64,000 nucleotides of DNA from Asterella californica (GCA_036924285.1 JAYKYS010000011.1:8122001-8186000); one strand, 5' to 3'; shown: positions 1-13,500, numbered from the stretch's first letter. Numbers and translations are program-made. The notes: generated by a model from the letters alone, not told the origin.

Positions 1-1102
1 GTAGGCAGAAGTCTGGGAAGGCTACATGGGGCATACACCCTGTGATTAATCTAATCCGTTGGAATGTGAGAGAGAGAATAAGGTGTAACAACCGATTCTA
101 GTCGACTTCTGCGAAGCAGGAGCGGTCTTCTGGAGGTGTGAGAAGCCGAGTTGAACCCCCAGAAGCCGAGGATTGCTTCGGGAAGATGATACTGAGAAGA
201 TCGAAAGAAGTGACCTGGAAGCATGAAGCGTCTTCCCGAGCTTCTCTGTGAATAGTTGTGTGATATTTTAGTTAGTAGTTGTTTGTTTAGGTCCAGAGCA
301 CCTTTTGGCAAGTCTGGAAGACGCGTGGTTTTGTGAGAAGACGGGATTTCTAAACAAAACCCGTGTGTTTCTGTGTTTGAACAGATCTTAGAACTTAGAG
401 CAGCGTTACTTGTGCAAATCCTTTGTGGGAACGATATCTTGTATACTAAATGGGCAAAAGGAGTAATCCTGCGACACTACACAGTTGCTTCTTCAAAGAT
501 GAGAGACCCATTATTATTTGATCATACAACCAATCTTTTTGGTTTTTCACACTTTTGTTATCGGGCCATCCCTTTACTAAACCTAGGTAAGATATTTGAT
601 CTAATTTCATCCAACATTATTTATAATACTCATTTATATATATGATTGGTAATAAAATCATATATATATTATTTTAACTCAATTGTGATAACAACACATG
701 TTTCTTGCACTAAGAATAAAAGTATACAGCTAAGACCATATAACTTTTATTTTAAACAAATAATTCAAGAATAATTAATTATAAATATTGTATAAAATAA
801 ATTACTGTAAATATTGCATAAAAAAATTACTGTAAATAATGATGATATATTTTCTCAATTTATGTATAACCAACTTGAAATTTAGTATACGTTATGAAGT
901 AGATTAATGACCAATAGAGTAATGATAAAAGGATAAAAGATGACATATGTATAATCTCATTAATGATCATATATATTTTTATATAAAACTGAATGATATA
1001 ATATTGCTTATCTTTAAAGTACATACTTTAAAATTTTTGAGAAATATATATAAATTTTATTTATAAGAATCACAAGTGGTATCTAGATTTAAATCCAGTG
1101 AT
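1..1102. other. AT-rich stretch with no recognisable gene
   Basis: I see no supportable gene here. The first 350 bases are moderately GC-rich with several GAAG/CTTC-rich words. From about 600 the sequence becomes very AT-rich. Short open frames exist on both strands but have no recognisable motif. It may be the decayed outer part of the retroelement that follows. Confidence 0.5.
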
Positions 1103-2110
1103 CCTCTTGAGATGATGTAATTTTTACCACACCTCTAATTGACAAACATCAATCAAACCAATTACTTGTCAAACGTAAAAGATTCATAAATTTGCTTGAT
1201 CACCATATATAGATTCACTATATTTAATCATATCTTTGTCATTCAGATCAATTTTGTCAAAACATTTTTGTCTGTTTGTGTTTTGTACTGTTCGACATAT
1301 CGATTGACATGTATACATGAATACATGTCAAAGTGCCGCTTGAGACGACATGTCTAGTATGTTGGTCTGTGTAACTACATCTCCAATCTTCATCCTTATA
1401 TCTAGACAAGCACCATAGAGTTCTTCCCGCATGTTCTTCCTCTTGAGATGATGTAATTTTTACCACACCTCTAATTGACAAACATCAATCAAACCAATTA
1501 CTTGTCAAACGTAAAAGATTCATAAATTTGCTTGATCACCATATATAGATTCACTATATTTAATCATATCTTTGTCATTCAGATCAATTTTGTCAAAACA
1601 TTTTTGTCTGTTTGTGTTTTGTACTGTTCGACATATCGATTGACATGTATACATGAATACATATCAAAGTTCCGCTTGAGACGACATGTCTAGTATGTTG
1701 GTCTGTGTAACTACATCTCCAATCTTCATCCTTATATCTAGACAAGCACCATAGAGTTCTTCCCGCATGTTCTTCCTCTTGAGATGATGTAATTTTTACC
1801 ACACATCTAATTGACAAACATCAATCAAACCAATTACTTGTCAAATGTAAAAGATTCATAAATTTGCTTGATCACCATATATAGATTCACTATATTTGAT
1901 CATATCTTTGTCGTTCAGATCAATTTTGTCAAAATATTTTTGTCTGTTTGTGTTTTGTACTGTTCGACATATCGATTGACATGTATACATGAATACATGT
2001 CAAAGTGCCGCTTGAGACGACATGTCTAGTATGTTAGTCTGTGTAACTACATCTCCAATCTTCATCCTTATATCTAGACAAGCACCATAGAGTTCTTCCC
2101 GCATGTTATT
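1103..2110. repeat. Three tandem copies of a 336-bp unit
   Basis: The units start at 1103, 1439 and 1775 with an exact 336-bp period and only a few substitutions between copies. The array stops abruptly at about 2110, where the third copy runs into unrelated sequence. Each unit carries, on the minus strand, the tail of the protease-like frame of the neighbouring retroelement (residues LYGACLDIRMKIGDVVTQ in the copy next to it). The array therefore looks like a recent local amplification of the inner edge of that element. Near identity points to a young event. Confidence 0.9.
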
Positions 2111-4370
2111 CGCTTTCGAGATCATCCAACCATGCTCTATGTCAATGTTCCACTTCTCTCGCTTGTAGACATCCTTAGACACGATGTTAATATCATATCT
2201 ATGATCAATGAGAGCAACCATCAGATCTGCTAGAGCTCTCATCTTCACCAAGGGTTTCGTAGTATCTCTGGTCCAACATCCCATAGTGTAGTAACTGAGA
2301 ACTCTATCCTCGCTCTATTTTCATCTACAGCAAACAGAACCTTACGGTTGGTGTAACATTCAACTATCTATAGCTCCTCTTTCTTTGTTATTCTCGTCTC
2401 TAGAGCATTAGCCATAACCGTCTCTCTTATCAATTTCTTCTTCCGCTTAATGGTGTCGATAAGGACATCATGAAACTAGTTCTTTGCAATTCCAAGGTTT
2501 TCTTGTAGAATAAACTCAATCTTTGCATTGAGCACTCTCTCTTCTAACACTCTTTTTAAATCTATAGATGATTCAATATCCGACTATAGCTTGTACGTAG
2601 AAGACTTGTCTTTGTTACTTTTTTCTGATCTCTCTAGAGTAGATGGTAAGACCTCCTCCATAGTCTCTTCTCGCATTGGTGTAGTATCTTGCCGAGGTTT
2701 CTCTCTTCGTAACTACCTCTTAGGAGTACTTCTCTCCTCACTGAGACCAGCATCATCTCTCATACGCTTCTCTCTCATGTTAACTCTTGGTCAAGTAAGC
2801 ATGATTATATCTACTGAATCACTCCATCTGGTAACACCTCTGATTGACGTGACCACCTTGAGTGACTTGTCCTTTTTCGTTTTTCTTTTCTCTATGGTGG
2901 TAATAACACGAGTCTATATTTCACTCGCCTCTATCTTCTTCTCAAAAATACTATCTCTATCTTTTACCACCTCAACTCCATAGATAGCAGCCTCTGTTGA
3001 CGCCTCAGCATGCTGTGAAAAATAATCCTCTAAAACTTACCTCATTCCTCTTTTCCAAAGTTAATTTTGAGAATCTCACATGTTTCCTTTAAGGCAATCT
3101 TCCAGTCTTTACAATAAATAACTCTTTGTTGCTGTAAGATATCAACAAAGTCTCCGCACTCCTTTCGATGATGTTTAGTGCTATCATATCAAATACATCT
3201 CTGCACATATTCTTGCATTGGACCGGGTTTGTTTTCAAGTGCTCCTCCCTTCTCCTCTAGCCTTGCTAGCTTAATTTGCAAGTCTCTCAACCTTTTACCA
3301 ACTCTTCTATTGCATCTCTTTGTGGTGCAATTGTAGGGACAAGAACAATAGAAAGTGGAAGTGGAGGCACTTGTACAGTAGGTGCTTGTACAATAAGTAC
3401 TGTTGGTTGCCTACGGGGTAGTATGATCAGCGGCGATCTCACTTCTTGCTTTATCACCACCTTCTTTTTTTATACTCTCGCTTGGCAAGTACACCCATTG
3501 CTTCAAAAGTCTTCTCAAGTCAGCTGTGAGTACATTATCTTCCATCTTATCTTCCTGAAGCAGCTCCAACTCCCTATGTAGTTCCTTGTTAGTTGCTTGC
3601 AGAAACAACTCCACCTTGTCATTCTCCAGTGTGAGCTTCTCCACTCGAGACAACTGAAGGAATTGTCTTTCAAATTCTTGAAATAGCTCTATGGTAACAA
3701 GTCATTTATTGAGTTTGTTTACTCATTCCATGAATGACTTATTAGTCACTCGATCTACATCTTCTAAAGAATACTCTTTTTTTAGCTGAAGAGTAAATTC
3801 TTCCTATGTAGCACCTTGAGATCAGATGACCTCTTTCACATGCTCTCGTAGCTCCGGTACGACAACAAGCTCAAATGTACTCACCATCTCTCTTTCTGGC
3901 ACCTTATTCAATTCTATCTCCCGAGAATACTACTTCAAGTACTTGGAGTAGAAAGTTTTTCATCAAATTGATCTAGCAAATCTACAACAGAGTGCAAGGC
4001 TTTGGTAGTCATTCTCTCTTTCCATTCAACGGCTTGTTGTTGTTGCATATCAACGTGAATGTCTCAAGCGATCGCATATCAGATCGTAAAAGCTTGGTCA
4101 CCTTTGGAGCCTCTCTAGACGTAGAAGCCTCATCTATGAACTGAGACAAGCTTTCAACATCCATGGTTGCAAAATCAGAAACTTATCTCTCAACCTCAGA
4201 CATTTCACGCCGAGTCCACCAACTATAGTAGAGCGTGAATTTTTTGTCTGAGAATAAATTGGACATCTGACTGTAGAGAGATACGACAAGACCTTGGACC
4301 AACTCGACAAAACCCTTGTGCTCTCACTATCCAATCGATATGACTTTATCTCGATTCTAGTATCCATTTG
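2000..4370 (-). pseudogene. Decayed retrotransposon gag and aspartic-protease region
   Basis: Read on the minus strand from about 4370 down, broken frames give a gag-like order. There is a Gln-rich start near 4050, a segment reading EIELNKVPEREMVSTFELV near 3880, then EEFTLQLKKEYSLEDVDRV, then a helical, coiled-coil-like stretch (3411-3653, LSRVEKLTLENDKVELFL). Further down, 2000-2530 encodes a protease-like segment with VALIDHRYDINIVSKDVYK. In retropepsin-like families of such elements the core is D-T/S/H-G; here the Gly is replaced by Arg, so it should be inactive. At least four stops and several frameshifts interrupt the frame, and most stops sit where Trp would fit. No RT or integrase follows, so the element is truncated. 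The family assignment is inferred from general resemblance to plant Ty3-like elements. Confidence 0.6.
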
Positions 4371-6640
4371 TCTCAGTTTTGCAGATTAAACTTGACTTTA
4401 AGTGTAACACACGTGCACCACACAATACAATTGGGCGTCCAATCTAAGTACATGAAAGATTCATACATGATAAACATATGCTTTAGATCATAGAAGCACC
4501 TTCAAATTATCTACTAGGCCGGCTTGTGCACTAGCAATATCTTTTCACTGTTTTTCCTTGATAAACTACCTAAAATGCTCAATTCTAACATTCTACAAAA
4601 TTTGTTGATATGAGCTCCATTGAAGACGAATCTTATAGCAATGGATAGTCTACTATACAAGCTTTCCAATGATACTTATAACACATTGATTGGATCAAGG
4701 TAAATCTTAGCACAATAGATCAAAATTGACCAATTTCTAATATTGATAATCCGAACATCTTAACTCTTCTTCATGACTTGCATGTTTGATTTAAGTTTTG
4801 AGTGATGAAAAAAGATCCAAAATATGCATGCATCATACCACTAGAAACCTTATCTTCTAGAGTTTCCAATAAGATAAGGCGTAAACGCAACAAGCAACCA
4901 TTTAGCTCGGGGTGTGGTGCCAAAAACAACGGTACCTCGCTGTTAGATAATTTCAGTTAGCAACTTTGACATAGTGTGACACCTTCTCTTAGTAAGATCT
5001 CCATGTCAAATTCACAACATAGCTCTCTTGTCTCATTTGCACCACCTCTAGGAAGTCCCACGTCCAAACCCCAAGTCGTTTGTTCAAGACCAACCAAGAG
5101 ATGTAAGCGAAACCAATCTTTTTCTTCAAAATCTGTCACGTTGTAGTCTAAAATTCGACAACCTATTGGTCCCAACTCGAACTTCCAACTAGACTCAAAA
5201 GTCACAAGAAATTCCCACTGATCCCTCACTATTACTCTCTGAAATTTCAGCTTCAGACCTCAAACCGATTGCTCAAAATGGACCAAGTCTTTCACTTGTG
5301 CTAACTTATGAGCTTTACAGACCCCGGTGGCAAAAATCCAGACCCCAACATCTTTTCTAAGCAAATGAGTTGAAATTTCACAAGTAGTAAGCTGATAGAG
5401 CACACTCCAATCTTGGAAATTTCCACTCAGAGATTCTATCCTATGCTCTTATGAAACAAGTCAATCCTTGAACCTAAGCAAAATGGTTTTACTTCTGCCC
5501 CCAAGAATTATAGCCAACTTTAATTGACCATTTCGAGATGAAAACCTAACCCAAACGGAGTACTTATCAGTGCAACCAGCACAACGTCAACTATCCAACC
5601 CCTTTGACAATACCTAAAGATTCTCTCAAACTCTCGAGACACCTAGAAACGTGACCTCAGGTATCAATTCCACCCTTTGATTTTGAAAGATCATAACTCC
5701 ACACTCATAACTCCAAATCGACTAATCTCTCTCTCCAGATTGTAGCCCAACTTGAGAGCTTTCAAACCGATCTTACACTCTATGAGTGACCTAAGGAAGA
5801 TCTATGAAATCCCAAAACCGTCTTTGGAACTTGGATGAACTTGATTGATAAAAAATAGACTAACGAGAAAAAAGATTGGAGATCACTTTATCTCCTACTT
5901 GGTACTATAGATCAAGTTGTTACCCTAAAACACTCTCACACTTTCAAATCTTGAACTAAAATATAGTACGATCTCACATCTTAGATAACCGTGAATGTGA
6001 CATCTAATACGACGTTAGGCGAGTTACACGAAAAGATTCACTAGACACAATATAAATTCTATGTTAAATTCATATGTCAGTCTTGTCACAACACAAACAA
6101 TGATATCTTCACAACCATGAACCTTGTGTTTTCTTAGACAACCTTCGTGCAAAAATTTGATACAATAGCGTGCTAAAAAATGAACAGCAGTGCATCGAGT
6201 GAATACCTTACGTATTGAATTTCACGAGATATCCTTCCCCACTACCTTGTATATCAAATTGTGTTTTCTCTTATTGATAAATACATAAACGTTATGTACA
6301 AGTATTATACTAAGCTATTTTGAAACATCACTTTTTCTATAACTATTAAATGATAAGTAACAATTGAGTTACCAACCGATCCATACAGAACTCCTAAATG
6401 AAACGTTGACTCTCGTGCTGCATAGAGTATAAATCCTGGACCTGATTCAAAAAACAACATCATTCCATTTGGATATTAGTTTATCCCTTAACCTTCCCCG
6501 TAGAAAGGGTTGGGACATAATTGGTGATAAATTGCGTACATGAGATGAAATACACTCTACGAGTGTATTATTTCACCTCAAGAGACAAGTTCCTAAGACA
6601 GATCCATGTTTAGAACAGCTTGTTACCTCAAGTGGAAGTA
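4371..6640. other. Noncoding, probably leader/LTR remnant of the decayed retroelement
   Basis: No gene is supported. Read on the minus strand this lies upstream of the gag-like frame, so a 5' leader and LTR would be expected here. The text has the style of such regions (for example the open stretch 4957-5229), but I found no clear LTR boundary or primer-binding site. At 6541-6585 there is a hairpin ending in TTCACCTC, and near 6489 a hairpin built on TTAACCTTCC; both recur elsewhere in the window. Confidence 0.35.
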
Positions 6641-6650
6641 CAGACTTGTG

Positions 6651-7200
6651 AGTAGCAGTCAGTTCGGTTTCAAACCGAGCTGATTTACATGGAACCGAAC
6701 TGAATTGTTTAGTCCAGCTTGTTTTAAAAATCTTGAACTAAATTGTTTATGAACCAAACTGCTCTGAAAAATATGTGAACCGAACTATTTTTGAATCTCA
6801 CAATTTTTCAGAAGTTTGAACCGAACCAAATCACTTAGGAATTGAACCGTCTAAAAATGTCTTGAACTGTACTAGACATGAGTTTATTTCAATAAGTTTT
6901 TAAATTGTATGTGATTATAATATACTTAACTTGATAACTAAAGCAGTCAATTTACTATCCAAAATTTATTATTCATATTTAGTATGATTCAAAGAAATCT
7001 ATAATTATCAAAAGTTTGAAACTATTGAACCGAGCCGCTTAAGGACCATACTTTTTGTGAACTGAACTAGTTAAAAATCATTCATGTAAAAGCTGAACCG
7101 TTTTAAAATCAAACCATTTATCAAAGTGTGAACCGAATCATTTTTGAACCTACCTTGACTTGAACAGTCAAATACAGTTCGGTCCTATACGGTCCTTCCC
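6651..7200. repeat. GAACCGAAC-rich subterminal-like repeat region
   Basis: Variants of GAACCGAAC, GAACTGAAC and their complements recur irregularly across about 550 bp, embedded in AT-rich DNA. The block opens with CAGTTCGGTTT near 6659 and closes with CAGTTCGGTCC near 7172, just before the GC-richer SR-gene region begins. Irregular clustered short motifs like these are typical of subterminal regions of DNA transposons. No matching terminal inverted repeats or transposase were identified. Confidence 0.4.
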
Positions 7201-8691
7201 TCCGTGACTAGAAGACGTCGAGTAATTCTGGAGGCAACTCGATGGAGTACATTTGAGGTAAGCGTAGTGGAACCTTCTAGAGCACGTACCTTGCGACCAT
7301 CGTCTGTATACTCGCTTATCCCGTTACACCTTTTATCACTCGGTTGTTTCGGCACCGTCGCTATTCGACTTGCAACTGCGCTCTGTTTTCTCAGGTACCA
7401 TCGACATGCCACATGAATGATATGCATTCAGTGAAGATTTTTTTCTGAAGGAGTTGGCCGTATAGCTCTCTCCATCCGTCGGAATTACAATGGAGAAGTA
7501 ACCGCAAGAGTGTATTATCACGGAGAGTTAATTAATAGGTGCCTGGGTACCCAAGTGTTTTTGGTGTTTCTGAAGTTCTTGAACGATAAAGCCGCCCGGT
7601 TCATATGGTGGACTTTTGTCCAGCGGCTCAGGTTTTCCATGTTCGTCTTAGGGATTTGTTCGAACTCGCATTCACGTGAAGGACCGATGTGTGTTCCAGT
7701 TTTGATGTAAATTCCTCGTTCAGCAACTCGCTCGCTGAAGCCAAGCGCCCTCGTAGAGCTTCTAGGTTGGTCCTCGCAGATCGTAGATGGATTAATTACT
7801 GCTCTCGTAGCCTGTGCAGTAAAGCCACTGTCAAATTCTTGCTGATTGTATGATATTTGCGGGCTTTACATGCCATACACCAAGTGGTGCGAATGTAATT
7901 AGTGCGAGTTGTCGAGGAACTTTCGTTTTGTTGTTGCTTGGGTGTTTCGAACCAATCGACCCTTCCTTCGCAGTTAGCAATGAAGCAAGATTTTTTCTTG
8001 CTGAAAGGAGGTTTACTCTTCGCTGTATTGGGCGCGGTAGGGGTCCTTGTTGGCACAGTGTATGGATTTCCCCACAATTGCACTTGTTTAAGACAGCCTG
8101 CGACTAGTGCCCAGACCTTCATTCAGCGGCTGGAAGGCCCTAACCCGATCTCTGCATAGGAAAGGCCTGGTATCTGCCCGGCATCCGAGGGAGTTAATTC
8201 TCTGAGCGAAATGATATTTTTCTTGAGAATCTCGCCTGTCCTTCAAACTCTGGTCGTTATTTTGTACGATTGTCATACCCTACAAAGCCAGGTTTCCTCC
8301 GTAATTTGCTATGTAATCGTTATGTATGTTCTGTTGTGATTTCTATTCTGCTGTTGCTCCTTACTATGTCCTTCGCCGGGTGTACATCTACTCAGTACTT
8401 ACATGCATCAGTGACCCTGTGGCAGAAATCCTTCCTCTGTTATCTATTCTTTATCTTTTGCTGTCTAAAGCTGATTTCACTGGATAAATCTGTGCTGTTG
8501 AACTCATTTAAGCTATGCTCGCCGTCGACGCTCTTCATTTATTACACTATCGTTCTGTTGAGCTCCAGTTTTTTCAGTTCAAATTCTACATTAGATTCCA
8601 TCAGCTTGCATATTTCTCTGCTGCATCGCACTCTATACCAAGGGGAACCTTTTCTGGAATTGTGCTTCGGTCACATACAATTGTCTAACTC

Positions 8692-8845
8692 CACTTAGCA
8701 AGTTAGCGCACATTCGCCCCCCTATTTGCCTCTTAGTATGTACTTGGTCTGGTTACTTGCGGGTTACCTCAGTACTAGAGAGTGGTCCTTGATAATATCC
8801 GGAAGACTTGAGCAGACCGTATGGCGACATTCTCGACGTGTTTGA
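8692..8845 (+). repeat. Duplicated noncoding segment, copy 1
   Basis: This segment is repeated in direct orientation at about 10722-10838. Shared words include AGTTAGC, TATGTACTT, TACTAGAGAGTGGTCCTTGA and CATTCTCGACGT, with small indels between them. Copy 1 lies upstream of the first recognised SR exon and copy 2 in the intron right after it, so the pair brackets exon 10581-10640. Confidence 0.75.
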
Positions 8846-9141
8846 GGATCGCTTGATAGACGTCTGAGTTTTCCTCTGATGAAGTAGCTTAGGGATAGGC
8901 CAGACAAACAGCTTGCAGTTGATCACAAGTGAACAAGTGTCTTACAGTGCTACCCTCTTCCATGTGCAGTTGCGAAAGCAACCTGCTCTCCCTTGGTCTG
9001 TTGGCTATTACCCTTGATCTGTTGGCTTCTCGTACATCTCTTCAAGTCTTGCCTTTCCTCGTTTTCTCTTTCATCAGGGCTTATATTCCAGCTGGAAGTA
9101 TCTTAACATGTTGGTCTTCACAATGTCATCTTGGAGGTCAC

Positions 9142-9188
9142 GTGTTTTTGTCTCTAGAGCTTGCTTCAAGCTCTAGAGACAAAAACAC
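9142..9188. repeat. Perfect 22-bp-arm hairpin
   Basis: A 22-bp arm beginning GTGTTTTTGTCTC at 9142 is followed by a CTT loop and its exact reverse complement ending at 9188. There are no mismatches. It sits in presumed noncoding sequence upstream of the recognised SR exons. Confidence 0.95.
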
Positions 9189-10580
9189 TTAACGCCTTAA
9201 CTGCTTGAGGCACATTTTCAGCTTTCTCAACTCAGCCCGCTGATACTCAATAGTAGCCAGCGGTTTCAGTTCTCTCGTCTCCATCTTTTCATTCAGTTGC
9301 ATAGCAAAGAGCAAAGAGTTGCCTAGGATGGACCTCCATGATACGTTAAAGAGGCATGTAAGAATCCTCTTACGGGTTCCCGCAAAATGATTCCAGTATA
9401 CTTGTTTGATGTAGTCATCGAACCTTTTGCCCTTCACTTTAAAGAATGGTGGAAGTTATCGCTATCTCCAAACGATTCCATGAGCTTTAGCCTATTTTTT
9501 CTAAACTGGTCTAAACATATTGGGAAACTCTAGAATTTCCTCCGGACCCTTTGTTTTAATGGGGGACCACCCTTTCTGTTTAGTCCAAGGTCCATCTCGT
9601 CATAACATAGATGCTGCGATCACATAATAACGTCAACTTTGAAAGTGCTCCGCTTTTCCGTGTGTTATGATTTACTGACTTGAGAATCATATAGCTGCTC
9701 ACATACATTACAGTGTTTTGAACTCTGTCATCGTCGTCCTTCTTTGTGGTACTTCTGTGTCAGTTTTGTGGTTTCTCCTGCGCGTTTGTTAGTGAGGAGT
9801 TGTCCGTGGCCGAATATCCAGATTCGTTACTGATCTATTTTATAAGATGTCCTTCTTTCCGTAAAGGGAGCTGGGACCAGATTTAGTTATGATCTTGCTG
9901 GAATCATCTTCAGTATGAACTTTACTTAGCACGACGTATATTCCGCACAGCGTTGCATAGAATTCTTTTGTATGGATTTTTTTTTTCTTAGAATTACCCA
10001 CGCTGGGACCACTGCTTATTCGGGAATTGTTTTTGTGGATATGTGCAATAGGTGATTGTAGCGGAGCAGACAGGTTTAGGCAGGCTGTTTGTTCTGAAAC
10101 ATCATGGTAACAAGTCTTATCCAGTTTTCTTTCTATATCCCATTTTCTTTCTGTATAGAAGTATGCTCTCGGCTGATGTAGTCTTGCGTTAGTTCAGTTC
10201 TGAGACGTAGTTGAGGCATCAGACCGCTGACTAGTGTACGGCGCGCGAACACTTCTACGTTCATCTTATGGGAGTCCGGAATAGCTTAGTATTTCAAGAA
10301 CTTGCTGCCAGTCATTTACAAGCTGATAGAGTTTGGAGACTTTTCTCCTTAGAATTGCTTGCTCTGTTTGCCTTAGTCTCCGTCGACCTTCTAACTCGTT
10401 TTTTCTTCATCTCAGGAGAATTCGAGGAGAAGGTACCTTTTACTCGCTTTTAGCCGGTTATAAATTAGATTTATGCATAAGATCTGTTACTTAAAGTTGT
10501 TGTCTCACTGTTAGCAATGAGAGTGTAGGCATGGTTTACTTCAGATGAATATAACTCCAGTTGTTGGTGAATCATTGCAG

Positions 10581-13500
10581 ATATGCCTCTCCTTCTCCAC
10601 GCCGGTACAGGTCTAGATCTCGTTCCCGAAGTCCTGCGAGGTGAGACACCAGGACCACAGTGATGCTTGTATGTACGTAGTATAGCGCTTAGGATATAGG
10701 ATCTTGCGCTAACTTCAAGTGCTAAGTTAGCACAGATTTCCGCCTATTCGCTACTTACTATGTACTTCACGGGCTGCTTGGGTGTTACCTCTATACTAGA
10801 GAGTGGTCCTTGAGAATATCTGGCATTCTCGACGTATGAAAATATGTACTTCACGGGCTTTATTTAATGCCTGCTACGCTGTTTATGTGTTTGGTTGTTG
10901 TTCCGAACTGCCACTATCTGGACTAGTTAACATCTCTACTCTTCTCTATGTTCGGGAGAGAGAAGTGTCGTTATTGCTTTAACGTGTCATACACATACAG
11001 CAGGTCTTCGGTGTTCTGTATATGTATTTTATGTCAGCGAAGAGCTGCGTTATAATTTCTGTTGGCAATCGGACTGGAAACGCCGATGAAGTTATCATGC
11101 CGAACCATGTATGTTCCAGAATGTCATGTAAAACATGGTGAAGACTTTTTCTAAAATGTCTTTACCTTTTACTTTAGTTCACTTTGAGAGTCTATACGGG
11201 GGCTGTGCTGTAGATGTTGGACGGGCTAAGTTGAAAGAGTAAGCCTGTTTCAGGAACTACGGGGAGCGACACGAATCAAACAATCCGGGAAATAACTTAT
11301 ATGTTACTGGCTTGTCAACTCGGGTTACGGAGAAAGACCTTGAAGACCATTTTGCTGCGGAAGGAAAGGTAATGCAGCGTTCGTCGCTACCCTAAGGTGG
11401 ATACGGTATATGTGGCAGTTTTTACTTCAGTTTACCGCGCAATTGAAGCTTTTCTGCTCGCTTTGTGAGCGTGCTTTAGCGCCGACTCTCTGTTCCGGTC
11501 CTTTAGCTTTCCAGGTCACTGGATACATGTCTGAACTTAGTTCTATGACGAGTGTTTATTTATGGTACCGCATGTCGCGGGTCTTGCAAGCAGGTTCTTG
11601 AATGCCGACTTGTTGTCGATCCACGGACGAGAGAATCACGGGGCTTCGGCTTCGTCACGATGGATTCGTTGGAGGATGCAGAGCGTTGCACCAAATATTT
11701 GAACCGCTCCATTCTCGAGGGTCGTGTAATTACTGTCGAGAAGGTAAGATATTGCATTTCCAGTTACATCTAATTTCAGTTTGGTTGGAGTATTATCTGC
11801 AACTGGCCGTCCATTTATAGGAGCATATTATGTTGTTGGCACTGGGATTAGTCAAAGAGGCAGTAACTCTTGTTGTAGGTCCATTCTGATAGTACTTATT
11901 TTCCTCTTTTGGATCCTTCGTTTATTCAGAAGTTCCGTCTCAACTATGCTGGCAGCGAGGCAGCTGTTTGTCTCAGCATCAGCACTTGAGAGCATTTCAC
12001 CAACTTAATCAACTTGAGCAACTTAATCTAAGTCAACTTGCACACTCGACAACTGGCACCGTCGACTTGCGCGACATTTGAACCCTTTTGCCAAAGTTCC
12101 AGCCAGCCATCCATATGTCGCAACAAATCTATGCCGCATGATTAACAGGTGTATTCTCATTAGAGTCGGATTCTTGCGAGGGCTTGATAATAATGCCACA
12201 CGACTCAGTCGGAGTTTCCGCCTTTACTTGGCAAATCCAGTCATGCGAATGTCGTGTAGTCTGAGTAGGGGCAAGCACGAGTAGCTACAGCACATGCTAG
12301 AACCAGCTCCGGAATCCCTGACTTCTATAGTCAACAGCTACAACTGCATCTGCAATCCCCGTCTTTGCTGCAGCAACTTTCAGCAACAACTTACAACCAC
12401 TTGCTTTGTCAAGCCGAGACGTGAAGCTAAGTGCATCAGCTACAGTTTTTCGGTCACCAGAGAAGTTTATCTGTCTCACCGTCTAGGGGATCATAGTGGT
12501 GGGTAGTATAGTTGTCAGATGCTTTCAGAAGAATACAGTTGCACCACCTTCTTTACGCATTTTGAAGTCTCTTGAATAGATTCTCTTGAAGACGGGAATG
12601 TCTTGTTAAGAAGGTTGAGGACTTTGTTTAAAGATAGTGCGCAGAATACGAACGAGTAAGCGTTGCTATCGCCTGATCTAGAATCAGCCACTCGGGTCAA
12701 CTGCTACATTTGCAGCTGCACTCATATCTTGCCTGCATTAACCTTGGATAACGAACAGTCTGCTGTTTACTTGTCTTGGCAACCCGGGACCCTATGGTAG
12801 TTTACACTGGCGAGTTGCTAGAGAAAGTCCCGTTATTCTATCAGATCAGCGTGTTATTTTGGCTTGGAGAGGAATCAGCTACGCGGATAATAGATATAGA
12901 GTTGTCTGTAGTTATGAGGAATTTTCCAGACATTCGGGTCTGAGGTTTCCACTCTGTTAACAAACACAGTTGAACACCCAAGTAAAATCGACTGCGGTTG
13001 AGGTGGAGAGTATGGGTTCCGACTTCTGGAAGCCTAAGGAAACCGGACCTTCGTTTGGGGTTTGCATGCGGTCTATACGAGACGTGTCATATGGCTAACT
13101 TTCTTGATCAGATTTGTATTTGACACTTGATTCACTGAGTGCTACAGGCTAAGCGTAAACGCGCCCGAACACCTACTCCTGGCAAATATCTTGGCGTGCG
13201 GAGTGCGAGGGAAATTTGTATGTCTTTGATCTCTTGCCTTCTTCCATTCACGGTGTTTCTGAGTGCCGTATGTTGTCGCAAGTCTCATGAGCACACTTTT
13301 GGTCTCATTTGCTGTCCAGTTGACACTTTCTGTTGGTTCCCCAGCGGCCTCCCTCCATGACCATGATCGGCCACGAGGAAGTCGGGAGGCATCCAGGGGA
13401 GACAGTTATAGCTCGAGGCGATCTCCTAGATACTCCCCGTACCGCGGTGGGCGCGACTATTCACCTCAACCTTCACCTTACCGGGGGGCCAGCGGTGGTG

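Larger units (their letters stand above)
7201..10580 (+). other. Likely 5' region and introns of the SR45a-like gene
   Basis: Base composition rises relative to the flanking AT-rich DNA and matches the SR gene that follows. The N-terminal coding exon(s) and start codon should lie here, but I could not identify them. There are many GT..AG candidates (for example donor GTAAGCG near 7257) but no open frame rich in Ser/Arg. A short frame at 7979-8159 contains a hydrophobic run (GGLLFAVLGAVGVLVG) but lacks other support. The region also holds one half of an intronic duplication (8692-8845) and a 47-bp perfect hairpin. Confidence 0.4.

Noticed and set aside
2528..2983. 151-codon plus-strand frame
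   Set aside because: It lies opposite the decayed gag/protease frame and is Ser/Leu-rich antisense text.
7902..8159. Small secreted or membrane protein in the SR upstream region
   Set aside because: Only a hydrophobic stretch supports it, and overlapping frames are equally open; it lies in presumed intronic or UTR sequence.
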